From Morganella morganii H1r (GTDB lineage: Bacteria; Pseudomonadota; Gammaproteobacteria; Enterobacterales; Enterobacteriaceae), in contig NZ_AYMP01000024.1 in the NCBI RefSeq assembly GCF_000633515.1, forward strand, positions 62,001-126,000: DNA of 64,000 nt, given 5' to 3'. The position numbers and the translations under genes are program-made. Shown piece by piece: positions 45,909 to 57,691 of this stretch. The notes beneath the pieces were generated by a model. It did not search any database. It was not told the origin of the DNA and saw only the letters and a list, made by a program, of their open reading frames with translations. Numbering within the stretch: position 1 is the first letter of the stretch; each line of letters opens with the position of its first letter.

Positions 45909-46745
45909 ATGACACGTTTAGCTTCCCGCTTCGGCAGGGCGAATATTATTCGTCGTGACCGTCCGTTAACCACCGAAGAATTATACTGCACTGTACCCAG
46001 TGTCTTTTCAGCAGAAAAACATGAATCCCGCAGTGACCGTTACACCTATATTCCCACCATTACCCTGCTTGAGAGCCTGCAAAAAGAAGGCTTTTACCCG
46101 TTCTTTGCCTGTCAGACCCGGGTACGTGACGACAGCCGCCGGGAGCACACCAAACATATGCTGCGCCTTCGCCGTCATAACCAGATCACCGGCGTCCAGG
46201 TACCGGAAATTATTCTGTTAAACAGCCATGACGGCACCAGCAGTTATCAGATGCTGCCGGGATTATTCCGTGCAGTCTGTCAGAACGGGCTGGTCTGCGG
46301 TGATACCTTTGGTGAAGTACGTGTACCTCATAAAGGTAATGTCGTCGATAAAGTGATTGAAGGGGCATATGAAGTGCTGGAAACGTTTGATGCGGTGGCT
46401 GAAAAACGCGAACAGATGGAGTCCCTGCGGTTACCGCCTCCGGCACAGCAGGCGCTGGCACATGCCGCTATCACGTACCGGTTCGGGGATGACCACCAGC
46501 CGGTCACGGAAGAACAGGTGCTGCAACCCCGCCGGTGGGAAGATAAGAAGGATGATCTGTGGACAGTGTACCAGCGTTTACAGGAGAATCTGATTAAAGG
46601 CGGGCTGTCCGGACGGACGGCTAAGGGGAAACGATCACACACCCGGGCCGTGACCGGTATTGATGGTGATATCCGTCTGAATAAAGCACTGTGGGTGATG
46701 ACGGAGAAAATGTATGAGCATTTTAACCGGAGTCATTATGCGTGA
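45909..46745 (+). CDS. DUF932 protein (YfjQ/YafZ-like)
   Basis: A 278-aa protein of the DUF932 family, common in CP4-type islands and plasmids, function unknown. It has RANIIRRDRPLT at the start, RYTYIPTITLLESLQKEGFY (about residues 39-58), CQNGLVCGDTFG (about 118-129, resembling phage-related proteins) and a C-terminal RAVTGIDGDIRLNKALW. I choose ATG 45909, because AGGAG lies 8 nt before it, whereas for the ATG at 45903 it is too close. Last gene before the right end of the island. Confidence 0.82.
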   Translation: MTRLASRFGRANIIRRDRPLTTEELYCTVPSVFSAEKHESRSDRYTYIPTITLLESLQKEGFYPFFACQTRVRDDSRREHTKHMLRLRRHNQITGVQVPEIILLNSHDGTSSYQMLPGLFRAVCQNGLVCGDTFGEVRVPHKGNVVDKVIEGAYEVLETFDAVAEKREQMESLRLPPPAQQALAHAAITYRFGDDHQPVTEEQVLQPRRWEDKKDDLWTVYQRLQENLIKGGLSGRTAKGKRSHTRAVTGIDGDIRLNKALWVMTEKMYEHFNRSHYA

Positions 46746-46834
46746 CAGCCAAAGCTAAAAAATATCAGACAATAATGAGGTTTCCCGTTAATTCCGAATC
46801 AGTCTTATTTTTACCAATCGATGCCAAAATAAAA

Positions 46835-46856
46835 TGGCATACCCGATGGTATACCC
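46835..46856. repeat. Integrase arm-type repeats, right end
   Basis: TGGCATACC (46835) and TGGTATACC (46848) lie in tandem, 13 bp apart, about 60 bp inside the right att site. They match the repeats before int at the left end, including the shared spacer CGA, so they are probably the second set of integrase arm sites. Confidence 0.6.
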
Positions 46857-46875
46857 GCAAATCGATAAAAACAAA

Positions 46876-46904
46876 AACGCCATGCTAATCAATAGCATGG
46901 CGTT
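46876..46904 (-). terminator. Island-supplied terminator for tRNA-Asp
   Basis: AACGCCATGCTA (46876-46887) pairs with TAGCATGGCGTT (46893-46904). Read leftwards a T-run follows. It lies 6 nt past the tRNA 3' end and is within the island, so it substitutes for the displaced one at 22594. Confidence 0.85.
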
Positions 46905-46910
46905 AAAATG

Positions 46911-46924
46911 TGGCGGAACGGACG
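46911..46924. repeat. Attachment site, right copy (att)
   Basis: TGGCGGAACGGACG, the 3' end of tRNA-Asp, identical to 22627-22640. Marks the right end of the island. Confidence 0.9.
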
Positions 46925-46987
46925 GGACTCGAACCCGCGACCCCCTGCGTGACAGGCAGGTATTCTAACCAACTGAACTACCGCTCC
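46911..46987 (-). tRNA. tRNA-Asp (anticodon GTC)
   Basis: A complete 77-nt tRNA on the minus strand, from GGAGCGG at 46987 to the encoded CCA at 46911. Acceptor stem GGAGCGG/CCGTTCC, D-arm AGTTCAGTTGGTTAGA, anticodon arm CCTGCCTGTCACGCAGG with GTC, T-arm GCGGGTTCGAGTCCCGT. It differs from E. coli tRNA-Asp by one base in the D-loop as far as I can see. Its last 14 nt are the island att site; the tRNA is complete because the island carries this piece. In E. coli the corresponding gene (aspV) also lies next to dnaQ. Confidence 0.98.
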
Positions 46988-47153
46988 GTGTGTTCCTTTT
47001 CGGGAACGGTGCGGATAATACGATGCCGGTTTCCGTTCGTCAATACCTGATTTGTGTAAATCCATGCAATTGCACAGTTTTTCGCCTGAGTATACTGTTT
47101 TATACGGGTCACCGCACACGACACACGGTCTCCCGCAACGCAGTCACCCGTGT

Positions 47154-47426
47154 TCAGGGAGATGTTTGTTTTTCCAGATCAAGCAGATAAATCATGGCCT
47201 CATCCCTGCTCTCCCCGCACATTTCCCGCGAGGGCTGTAGTCCGCTGCAAACCGCCGGACGCAGCGGTGAACCGAAAATCAGACACAAATTCTGCTCAGA
47301 TAACTGAACGCAGCGGGTATTGGCGGGTTTACCGTCCGGCATCCCCGGAATCGGTGATGAAATGGACGGCGCGGTGCAGCAGGCGCCGCAGTCACTGCGG
47401 CAGGCAATCAGCTCCGCCAGATGCAC
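47154..47426 (-). CDS. YkgJ/YeiW-like cysteine-cluster protein
   Basis: A 90-aa protein of the CxxCxxCC (UPF0153) family, a probable zinc or iron binder. CRSDCGACC (residues 9-17) is followed by [19 protein letters not shown] (about 21-39) and [17 protein letters not shown], very similar to E. coli YeiW. The function is unknown. It overlaps the end of dnaQ by 19 nt, so it is probably translated with it, and it lies before tRNA-Asp. Confidence 0.82.
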   Translation of the reverse strand: MHLAELIACRSDCGACCTAPSISSPIPGMPDGKPANTRCVQLSEQNLCLIFGSPLRPAVCSGLQPSREMCGESRDEAMIYLLDLEKQTSP

Positions 47427-48142
47427 GGGTTCGCCCCTTTTTTCTCCGCCAGATCCAGACGTGCCTCGTGCGCGGCAATTTCCTCATCCGTGGCATACAC
47501 CACACGCAAACCGCTCTGCGGGCGGGTAACGCGCTGAATAGTCTGAACGTTCTCTTCGCCGCTGCTCTCATTATCTGCTGAAAAAGCCAGTGATGTCTGG
47601 CCGCCGGTCATTGCCAGATAAACATCTGACAGAATCTCGGCATCGAGTAACGCGCCGTGCAGCAGACGTTTTGAGTTGTCTATCTGATAGCGGTCACATA
47701 AGGCATCGAGGTTATTTCGCTTGCCCGGAAACAGCTGTCTGGCGAGCGTTAAGCTGTCAGTGATGGTACAGAATTCCGCCGTCGGCGGGATCCCCCGGTT
47801 CAGCTTGCGGAATTCATAATCCATAAAGCCGATATCGAAGGGCGCATTATGGATCACCAGCTCTGCGCCACGGATAAATTCAATAAATTCATCCGCGATG
47901 TCAGCAAAAACCGGTTTATCCATCAGGAATTCATCACTGATCCCGTGCACACCAAAGGCTTCCGGGTCCACCAGCCGGTCAGGCCGGATATAAATATGGA
48001 AGTTACGGCCGGTCAGGCGCCGGTTGATCACTTCAACCGCACCGATCTCAATAATATTGTGCCCCTCGTAGTGGGCACCCAGTTTGTTCATACCGGTGGT
48101 TTCGGTATCGAGAACAATTTGTCGTGTAATATCAGTGTGCAT
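47408..48142 (-). CDS. dnaQ: DNA polymerase III epsilon subunit (proofreading exonuclease)
   Basis: 3'-5' exonuclease that corrects errors of the replicative polymerase. 244 aa (E. coli 243). Exo motif I is DTETTG (Asp12, Glu14), motif [13 protein letters not shown] (about residues 98-108) and motif [12 protein letters not shown] (about 162-170). The C-terminal tail ([16 protein letters not shown]) binds the alpha subunit. The start is at 48142 ([11 protein letters not shown]); the frame opens at 48181 in the rnhA leader. It is divergent from rnhA, whose start is 62 bp away, the classic arrangement with overlapping promoters. Confidence 0.97.
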   Translation of the reverse strand: MHTDITRQIVLDTETTGMNKLGAHYEGHNIIEIGAVEVINRRLTGRNFHIYIRPDRLVDPEAFGVHGISDEFLMDKPVFADIADEFIEFIRGAELVIHNAPFDIGFMDYEFRKLNRGIPPTAEFCTITDSLTLARQLFPGKRNNLDALCDRYQIDNSKRLLHGALLDAEILSDVYLAMTGGQTSLAFSADNESSGEENVQTIQRVTRPQSGLRVVYATDEEIAAHEARLDLAEKKGANPCIWRS

Positions 48143-48203
48143 AATGGCGTTTTGTGTCAGACTCAGGTAATTGCCAATCAATCAGAGGAAGAGTCTACCA
48201 GAG

Positions 48204-48674
48204 ATGAGTGACAAGGTAGAAATTTTCACCGACGGCTCCTGCCTCGGAAACCCGGGCCCCGGCGGCTACGGCGCGCTGCTGCGCTATAAAGGCCATGAGA
48301 AAGCACTCAGTGAGGGCTTTTTTCTTACCACCAATAACCGGATGGAGCTGCTGGCGGCCATTGTGGCGCTGGAAACCCTGAAACGTCCGTGTGATATCGT
48401 ACTGACCACTGACAGCCAGTATGTCCGCCAGGGTATCACGCAATGGATCCATAACTGGAAGCGGCGCGGCTGGCGCAAAGCGGATAAATCCCCGGTGGTG
48501 AATGTCGATTTGTGGCAGCGCCTGGATGCCGCCATCACCCGCCATCAGATTGACTGGCAGTGGGTGAAAGGTCACGCAGGGCACCCGGAAAACGAACGCT
48601 GTGATGAACTCGCCCGGGCAGCGGCGGAATCCCCGTCACAGGACGATACCGGTTATCAGCCGGCAACGGAATAA
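48204..48674 (+). CDS. rnhA: Ribonuclease HI
   Basis: Endonuclease that cuts the RNA of RNA-DNA hybrids. 156 aa (E. coli 155). Catalytic acid residues: Asp10 in [17 protein letters not shown], Glu48 in NNRMELLA, Asp70 in TTDSQYV, and Asp134 in NERCDELAR. Basic protrusion [14 protein letters not shown] (about 85-98). The start at ATG 48204 fits the family ([11 protein letters not shown]); the frame opens at 48171. It converges with the methyltransferase gene 3 nt after its stop. Confidence 0.97.
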   Translation: MSDKVEIFTDGSCLGNPGPGGYGALLRYKGHEKALSEGFFLTTNNRMELLAAIVALETLKRPCDIVLTTDSQYVRQGITQWIHNWKRRGWRKADKSPVVNVDLWQRLDAAITRHQIDWQWVKGHAGHPENERCDELARAAAESPSQDDTGYQPATE

Positions 48675-48677
48675 TCC

Positions 48678-49409
48678 TCAGCGCCGTTTCAGACAGCGCG
48701 GCGGCGTCTGCTGGCGTGTCGCGCCCACCACATTGTTCAGTTTCGGCCGCAGCAGTCGCAGCTTCTGCGGTGTGAACGTCAGCGGCACCGTGCGTTTGCG
48801 GGCCACAATCACCCCCAGACAGCCGAAAATCCGTGCATGCCGGTTACCGAAACTCGCCGGATCACACCAGGGGATCGGCGCAGTCAGCCGGTGATACATA
48901 ATTTCGTAATTAAGCAGACTGAGCCAGTCGAGTATCCGGAACTGTGAAAACATCCGGCTGCACTGCGGCTCCCGGTTAAGACGCCACGGGATCAGTTTAC
49001 GTGCCCCCAGCAGGCTTAACGGGTTGAACCCGCTGATAATCAGCCAGCCGTCCTCAATCAGGACACGGTCAGCCTCGCGCAGCAGCCGGTGCGGATCACT
49101 GCTGTAACCCAGATTATGTGCCAGTACACAGACGTCTGCGGATTTGTCCAGAAACGGCAATTGCGCCGCCTGCCCGAATACCTGTAAGGTGTTACCCTGC
49201 GGTGCCACATTCACCTGATGCGGGATCATGCAGCTGCTGCTGTCAATTTCACAGCTCAGTGTACCAATCTTAATCAGATGAAAACCAAACATTTTCGGCC
49301 ACCAGGGCGCCAGCTGTGCTTCCAGCGATTGCCGGAAGCGGCGTCCGCAGGGAATATCGCACCACGAGTCCGGCATCGTCAGAGTTTTTGTCGCTCGTGC
49401 AGAAAACAT
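48678..49409 (-). CDS. YafS-like SAM-dependent methyltransferase
   Basis: A 243-aa class I methyltransferase like E. coli YafS, which also lies between rnhA and gloB. The visible core is LPFLDKSADVCVLAHNLGYS (about residues 84-103), ADRVLIEDGWLIISGFNPLS (about 113-132) and the Trp-rich C-terminal region. The glycine-rich SAM motif I is weak. Substrate unknown. It is divergent from gloB, with a start overlap of the surrounding region, 40 bp apart. Confidence 0.85.
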   Translation of the reverse strand: MFSARATKTLTMPDSWCDIPCGRRFRQSLEAQLAPWWPKMFGFHLIKIGTLSCEIDSSSCMIPHQVNVAPQGNTLQVFGQAAQLPFLDKSADVCVLAHNLGYSSDPHRLLREADRVLIEDGWLIISGFNPLSLLGARKLIPWRLNREPQCSRMFSQFRILDWLSLLNYEIMYHRLTAPIPWCDPASFGNRHARIFGCLGVIVARKRTVPLTFTPQKLRLLRPKLNNVVGATRQQTPPRCLKRR

Positions 49410-49449
49410 GGCTTTATCCTTGGTTCACACTCAGAAAGGTGAGGTATCT

Positions 49450-50205
49450 ATGGAGCTTATCAGAATTTCCGCGTTATCAGATAACTACATTTGGCTATTA
49501 CGGGATAATGCGCACACCTGCGTTATCGTTGACCCCGGCGTCAGTGAACCGGTACTGAATACACTGCGGGAGCGGGGACTGACCCCTTCAGCCATCCTGC
49601 TGACACACCACCATGCGGATCACACCGGCGGCACGGCAGAGATTGTTTCACATTACCCCGGCCTGCCGGTTTACGGCCCCGCCGAAACCCTGCCGAAAGG
49701 CGCAAATCACTGTGTGCAGGATAATGATGTGATTACCTGCGGCGGGCTGACATTTCAGGTCATGGCGGTGCCGGGACACACACTCGGTCATGTGGCTTAT
49801 TATTGCGAACCTTATCTGTTTTGCGGCGATACTCTCTTCTCCGGCGGCTGCGGCCGTATTTTTGAGGGCACACCGGCACAAATGTTCCGCTCGGTCAGCC
49901 GTCTTGCGGCACTGCCGGATGAAACACTGGTCTGCTGCGCGCATGAATACACACAGTCCAACCTCGCCTTTGCACGCGCTGTCTGGCCGGAAAACAGGGA
50001 TATTCAGGCATATCAGCAATATATTGCAGAATTACGTCAGAATCATGAAGCTACACTCCCCGTCACACTGAAAACAGAAAGGAAAATTAATGTTTTTCTT
50101 AACTGTGATAATATTGATCTGCAACATAATTTATCATTAAGTAAACATACGCCGGCAGCTGAGGAAACTTTTACCGCTTTACGCGCAAAAAAAGATCAAT
50201 TTTAG
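49450..50205 (+). CDS. gloB: Hydroxyacylglutathione hydrolase (glyoxalase II)
   Basis: Hydrolyses S-lactoylglutathione to lactate and glutathione, the second step of methylglyoxal detoxification. 251 aa (E. coli GloB 251). Metallo-beta-lactamase fold with THHHADH (His53, His55, Asp57, His58 as metal ligands), PGHTLGH (about residues 108-114) and CCAHEYT (about 163-169). The start at 49450 follows GAGGTATCT; the frame opens at 49408. Normal enterobacterial position. Confidence 0.97.
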   Translation: MELIRISALSDNYIWLLRDNAHTCVIVDPGVSEPVLNTLRERGLTPSAILLTHHHADHTGGTAEIVSHYPGLPVYGPAETLPKGANHCVQDNDVITCGGLTFQVMAVPGHTLGHVAYYCEPYLFCGDTLFSGGCGRIFEGTPAQMFRSVSRLAALPDETLVCCAHEYTQSNLAFARAVWPENRDIQAYQQYIAELRQNHEATLPVTLKTERKINVFLNCDNIDLQHNLSLSKHTPAAEETFTALRAKKDQF

Positions 50206-50288
50206 CCGTAATCGTTGTCAGGGCGGAATAACACCAGTATGATTGCAAAACCTACAGACTGAAGAATAATAATGCTGATTCCGCCAAT

Positions 50289-51686
50289 ATGAAAATCAAC
50301 GCCACACTTCTTGCCGCCGCAATTTTGCTGGCGGGGTGTCAGACTGCGCCGCAAAAAACGACCCAGAAACCGCATTACCCTTCCGGTAACGGTTTTTTAC
50401 TGACGACTCAGCAGATGGATGCCGCAAAGATGTCCTCCGTCAGTCCCGAAGATGATATCTGGGGTTATATCCGTGATGAAATGAAAATGAATATCCCGGA
50501 CAATGACCGTATCCGCAGCGAAGAACGTTCTTATCTCGCCAAAAAGAGCTATCTCCACGATGTGACACTGCGCGCAGAACCTTACATGTACTGGATCATC
50601 GGCAAAATTGATGAACGTAACATGCCAATGGAATTGGTTCTGCTGCCCATAGTGGAGAGTGCTTTTAATCCGCATGCCACCTCACCGGCTCAGGCTGCCG
50701 GGTTATGGCAGATCATCCCGAGTACCGGCAAAGCAAACGGGCTGAATCAGAACCAGTGGGTTGATGACCGCCGTGATGTGGCCGCCTCCACCACTGCCGC
50801 ACTGGATTTACTGGAACGTCTGAATACGATGTTCGGCGGAGACTGGGCACTGACCCTGGCGGCGTATAACAGCGGTGAAGGCCGTGTGCTGCGTGCGATG
50901 GAAGCCAATGCCGCTGCCGGAAAACCAACGGATTACTGGTCATTATCCCTGCCGAAAGAGACCATGGATTATGTACCGCGTATTTTTGCCCTGAGCAATG
51001 TTATCCGCAACAGTGATCACAATGGCGTGAATTTACCGGTGCCGGATGCAGAGCGCGCCCTGGCACGGGTGAATATCGGTCAGCAGATTTCCCTGGATGT
51101 CGCGGCACAATTGCTGGATATGCCGGTTTCCAGACTGAAAGATTACAACCCGAGCCTGAAACGCGGTGTAACCTCACCGGCCGGTCCTCACTATCTGATG
51201 CTGCCGAAAACCAAAGTCGATCAGCTGATGAGCGCGTTATCCGATGATGCCGTGCTTAATGATATCCGCACCGCGGTCGCGAAAAACAATCAGCGTACTG
51301 AACAGCTGAGTTCACCGGCAGGCCGTGCGCAGGCCGCAAAATATAAAGTGAAAAGTGGTGATTCGCTCTACGCCATTGCTAACCGCCATAAGATGACCGT
51401 TGCCGAACTGAAACAGCTGAACGGACTGAAAAGCGCTGCGGTTCTGAAACCGGGACAGACATTGCAGGTGAAAGGCAGCCCGGTGGTGAAACCATCAAAA
51501 GCCGCCGCCAAAAATGCAATACGTCTGGCGAAGTATAAAGTGCGTCAGGGGGATTCTTACTACAGCATCGCACAACGTCATGGTGTGACACTGAAAGAGC
51601 TGATGTCCTGGAACAGTAACGTCAAAATGAAGGACTTACATCCGGGCGTTGAATTAACCGTGTATGTTGCGAATAAACGCGGCTGA
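50289..51686 (+). CDS. mltD: Membrane-bound lytic murein transglycosylase D
   Basis: Outer-membrane lipoprotein that cuts the glycan strand of peptidoglycan and forms 1,6-anhydromuramic acid. 465 aa (E. coli 452). Lipobox LLAGC with Cys17. SLT domain at about residues 105-230, with catalytic Glu123 in VESAFNPHATSPAQAAGLWQ and AYNSGEGRV (about 196-204). Two C-terminal LysM modules at about 352-396 (YKVKSGDSLYAIANRH) and 416-460 (YKVRQGDSYYSIAQRH) bind peptidoglycan. It lies just after gloB as in E. coli, and a U-tract terminator follows. Confidence 0.97.
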   Translation: MKINATLLAAAILLAGCQTAPQKTTQKPHYPSGNGFLLTTQQMDAAKMSSVSPEDDIWGYIRDEMKMNIPDNDRIRSEERSYLAKKSYLHDVTLRAEPYMYWIIGKIDERNMPMELVLLPIVESAFNPHATSPAQAAGLWQIIPSTGKANGLNQNQWVDDRRDVAASTTAALDLLERLNTMFGGDWALTLAAYNSGEGRVLRAMEANAAAGKPTDYWSLSLPKETMDYVPRIFALSNVIRNSDHNGVNLPVPDAERALARVNIGQQISLDVAAQLLDMPVSRLKDYNPSLKRGVTSPAGPHYLMLPKTKVDQLMSALSDDAVLNDIRTAVAKNNQRTEQLSSPAGRAQAAKYKVKSGDSLYAIANRHKMTVAELKQLNGLKSAAVLKPGQTLQVKGSPVVKPSKAAAKNAIRLAKYKVRQGDSYYSIAQRHGVTLKELMSWNSNVKMKDLHPGVELTVYVANKRG

Positions 51687-51714
51687 TATCAGCTGAATCA
51701 CATTACGTTATCCG

Positions 51715-51742
51715 AAGCCCTGCCTGATACGGGGCTTTTTTA
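51715..51742 (+). terminator. Rho-independent terminator of mltD
   Basis: AAGCCC (51715-51720) pairs with GGGCTT (51732-51737), followed by a T-run. Confidence 0.8.
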
Positions 51743-51837
51743 TACCTGATAACACCTGTCTCTCTCCGGCTGTTCTTCTTCTCTTCCGCACTTCTGCGAT
51801 ATCAGTGCATCCGCACCGATATTCTTTGTTGCCGGTA

Positions 51838-51869
51838 TAAAAAAACCCGCTGATAAATCAGCAGGTTTT
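51838..51869 (-). terminator. Rho-independent terminator of the DASS transporter
   Basis: CCCGCTGAT (51846-51854) pairs with ATCAGCAGG (51857-51865). Read leftwards the stem is followed by seven T and ATACC. Confidence 0.8.
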
Positions 51870-51911
51870 CTGTTATGTACTTTACTGTCGTGTTTATTAT
51901 CAGCGGTACCG

Positions 51912-53297
51912 TTATACCCAGAACAACCAGGCGAAAGCTGAGATCACGATAATACAGGCGATATTCAGCACACCACCGACCCGTACCATCTCGGACTGTT
52001 TAATAAACCCGGTCCCGAACACTATCGCGTTCGGCGGTGTCGCCACCGGCAGCATAAAGGCACAGGATGCACCGATACCGATAATCATGGTCAGCGCCAT
52101 CACCGGCATTCCCAGGCCTTCTGCCACACCGGCAAAGATAGGAACCAAAAGCGCGGCACTGGCGGTGTTACTGGTGAACTCAGTCAGTACAATGATAAAG
52201 GTGGTGACAGCGATAATAATTACCAGCCAGCTGCTGTTACCAAAGGAGGTTTTCATCCAGTTTGCCATCACTTCACTGGCACCGGAATCTTTCAGGATCA
52301 TACTCAGTGTCAGACCACCGCCGAACAGGAACAGAACGCCCCATTCAGTGTTATTCTGAATCTGTGACCAGCTGGCCACCCCGGTAATACCAATCAGAGC
52401 AGCGGCACTCAGGGCGATAATAGTATCGAAATCTTTAATTTTACCCAGCAGCTCACTCAGCGGCGCACTGCCGATCCAGCAGATAACGGTCAGACCGAAA
52501 ATACCGAGTGTCAGCAGACGTTTTGGTGTCCAGTGAACCTGTTCCACTTCAATCTCAAAGCGGGCACCCAGTTTCGGACGTAACATCAGGTACATAATAC
52601 CGAACATAATCGGCATCAGGATCAGTACCATCGGAATGCCGTATTTCATCCAGGTGAAAAAGTCCATTCCCAGCTGGTTTGCGGCAATAATGTTCGGCGG
52701 GCTGCCGACCATGGTTCCCAGGCCGCCGATACTGGCGCTGTACGCCACGCCCAGCAGCATAAACACAAACGTGTTACGATCGTGACGGATATCGAGGTTG
52801 CCGAGGATGCCCAGCACCAGCGGTAACATCATCGCTGCGGTTGCGGTGTTACTGATCCACATGGACAGCGCACCGGTCACACTGAACAGCAGGATCACTG
52901 CCGCCCATAAACGACCACGGGCAATCAGCAGCAGACGGTTGGCAATCAGGCGATCCAGCCCCTGAATATGCAGCGCCGTCGCCAGGGCAAATCCGCCGAA
53001 AAACAGAAAGATGGTCGGGCTGGCAAACGACTGCAATGCCTTACCGGCCCCCAGTAATCCGAGAAACACAGCCAGAATCGGGATCAGTAACGCCGTCAGC
53101 GTGACATGAATCGCCTCAGTCAGCCATAACACAGCGACGAATACCATCAGTGCCAGCCCGGCATTCTCTTTGTCGTTGTAGGGCAGATATTTCAGCAGCA
53201 GTATCAGCAGCACAATGTCCAGCGCCAGTATGACGAGTCCCTTTGTATTAAAAGAACTCAGCCCGGTGGATTGGGTGAGCGTTTCTGAAGCGTCCAT
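51912..53297 (-). CDS. DASS/SLC13-family anion:sodium symporter
   Basis: Inner-membrane transporter of the divalent anion:Na+ symporter family (VcINDY/SdcS type), probably for C4-dicarboxylates; citrate or another anion cannot be excluded. 461 aa with about 11 helices. The two SNT motifs that bind Na+ and the substrate carboxylates are seen as SNTATAAMMLP (about residues 149-159) and SNTASAALLVP (about 378-388), each near a re-entrant hairpin. The start ATG follows GAGGGAATTATC. Monocistronic, with its own terminator. Confidence 0.88.
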   Translation of the reverse strand: MDASETLTQSTGLSSFNTKGLVILALDIVLLILLLKYLPYNDKENAGLALMVFVAVLWLTEAIHVTLTALLIPILAVFLGLLGAGKALQSFASPTIFLFFGGFALATALHIQGLDRLIANRLLLIARGRLWAAVILLFSVTGALSMWISNTATAAMMLPLVLGILGNLDIRHDRNTFVFMLLGVAYSASIGGLGTMVGSPPNIIAANQLGMDFFTWMKYGIPMVLILMPIMFGIMYLMLRPKLGARFEIEVEQVHWTPKRLLTLGIFGLTVICWIGSAPLSELLGKIKDFDTIIALSAAALIGITGVASWSQIQNNTEWGVLFLFGGGLTLSMILKDSGASEVMANWMKTSFGNSSWLVIIIAVTTFIIVLTEFTSNTASAALLVPIFAGVAEGLGMPVMALTMIIGIGASCAFMLPVATPPNAIVFGTGFIKQSEMVRVGGVLNIACIIVISAFAWLFWV

Positions 53298-53580
53298 GAT
53301 AATTCCCTCAGTAGAATGAAACAGTATTCACGAAACCGATTGCTGTCATAGTTTAATAACCGGTGCCTTTGCGTGAATGCTAAAAATGTTAAACAATTTA
53401 TCTTCATGTAAAATATAAAAAGTATTAATGACAAAATACATCACAAATCGTCCATTTTGCGATCTGAGGCAACAGAATAAGTAAAAAAACTTGTCATAGC
53501 ATGACAAATGACCAGTTTTAGTCATTGAGGGAATGGATGAAAAACGGCGAAATATTCGTAAGGTAAGATAACGGGGTCAT
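53298..53580. other. Intergenic region between the DASS gene and eno
   Basis: About 280 bp, AT-rich, no gene recognised. It holds the upstream region of the transporter gene. Confidence 0.35.
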
Positions 53581-53609
53581 AAAAAAAGGTGTGTCCGCCG
53601 GACACACCT
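53581..53609 (-). terminator. Rho-independent terminator of eno
   Basis: AGGTGTGTCC (53587-53596) pairs with GGACACACCT (53600-53609). Read leftwards it is followed by a run of seven T. Confidence 0.9.
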
Positions 53610-53631
53610 CTTTTAACATTCACAGTAACAA

Positions 53632-54987
<1,356 letters not shown>

Positions 54988-55003
54988 TCACTCACCTCAC
55001 ATC

Positions 55004-56656
<1,653 letters not shown>

Positions 56657-56864
56657 TTAGGTGTAATAGATGATGGATATAACAGGACGGGAAAATAGTA
56701 TACCCTAACCTTATTTTGGCGACAAATAATCTCGTCACCTCTTTTCGGTTATCCGTCGCTTCCGGGGCGGTAAAAACCGCCTTTTTACACTAACTAATCA
56801 ACGTCTTACATTTTATAAAAAACTTTTCATTCTCCGGTAAAATCATTAGCTGAAAGCATTAAGC

Positions 56865-57653
56865 TTACCCCTCACGGGATTTAACATCCTGCCAACTTTT
56901 CTCCATTTCTTCAAGCGTTGCTGATTCCATCGTCAGCCCGCGGGCGGCAATATCGCTCTCCACCTGACGAAAACGGTCCTCAAACTTACGGCAGGCTTTT
57001 TGTAACACCATTTCCGGTTTATGTCCCAGATGACGGGAAAAATTAACCACCGCAAACAGTAAATCCCCCAGCTCTTCGGCCACACGCTCATCATTCACCT
57101 GCGGCTGATTCACTTCCTCCATCACCTCATCCAGTTCCTCATACACCTTACCGAGCACCGGCGGAAGTGTGTCCCAGTCAAACCCGGCAGACGCACAGCG
57201 TTTCTGAATTTTATAGGCACGCATCAGGGCGGGCAGTGTCGCCGGGATATCATCCAGCAGGGAATACTGTGATTTTTCAGCGCGTTCAGCACTTTTTCGC
57301 TGCTCCCAGCCGGCAATAGCCGCTTCCGCGCCGATCCCCTGCTCACGGGCAAAAATATGCGGATGACGACGGGTCAGCTTGTCACTGACGGCGGCGGCAA
57401 TATCCTCAAAGTCAAAACGCCCCTCTTCTTTTGCCATCTGCGCGTAAAACACTACCTGAAATAATAAGTCACCTAACTCACCTTTCAGATCGTCAAAATC
57501 TGCCCGCTCAATCGCGTCCAGAACCTCATAGGTCTCTTCCAGGGTATACGGGGCGATAGTGGCATAGGTTTGCGCTTTGTCCCACGGACAGCCGTTTTCC
57601 GGGTCGCGTAACTGCGACATGATCGCCAGCAGGCGTTCAACTGATACAGACAT
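56865..57653 (-). CDS. mazG: Nucleoside triphosphate pyrophosphohydrolase MazG
   Basis: Hydrolyses NTPs to NMP and pyrophosphate and moderates ppGpp-linked stress. 262 aa (E. coli 263). Two MazG repeats: N-terminal with CPWDKAQTYATIAPYTLEET (about residues 22-41) and ELGDLLFQVVFYAQMAKEE (about 60-78), and C-terminal with EELGDLLFAVVNFSRHLG (about 194-211); each EExxE/ExxD pair binds Mg2+. Between pyrG and relA. A terminator lies between relA and mazG, so it may have its own promoter. The mazEF toxin-antitoxin pair that precedes it in E. coli is absent. Confidence 0.96.
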   Translation of the reverse strand: MSVSVERLLAIMSQLRDPENGCPWDKAQTYATIAPYTLEETYEVLDAIERADFDDLKGELGDLLFQVVFYAQMAKEEGRFDFEDIAAAVSDKLTRRHPHIFAREQGIGAEAAIAGWEQRKSAERAEKSQYSLLDDIPATLPALMRAYKIQKRCASAGFDWDTLPPVLGKVYEELDEVMEEVNQPQVNDERVAEELGDLLFAVVNFSRHLGHKPEMVLQKACRKFEDRFRQVESDIAARGLTMESATLEEMEKSWQDVKSREG

Positions 57654-57691
57654 GTGATTAATTCCTGAATATGATTTCCGGGAGTGATAAA

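Larger units (their letters stand above)
22628..46924. mobile_element. tRNA-Asp genomic island with T6SS cargo (about 24.3 kb)
   Basis: The element is bounded by a 14-bp direct repeat of the tRNA-Asp 3' end. A P4-type tyrosine integrase is just inside the left end and an AlpA regulator follows. YfjI-, YfjJ-, WYL-, KlcA-, CbtA- and DUF932-type genes are typical of CP4-57-like enterobacterial islands. Base use is uneven: AT-rich between about 24.0-26.0 and 34.7-37.1 kb, and GC-rich in the T6SS and 42-46.7 kb modules, which suggests a mosaic. No phage structural genes are present. The integrase lies at the end away from the intact tRNA. Confidence 0.9.

Noticed and set aside
22816-46745. Complete prophage
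   Set aside because: No capsid, terminase, tail or lysis genes; Hcp, VgrG and PAAR belong to a T6SS cargo module with an adaptor and effector.
53400-53600. Small RNA or leader peptide upstream of the DASS transporter gene
   Set aside because: Only AT-rich sequence; the one hairpin is the eno terminator.
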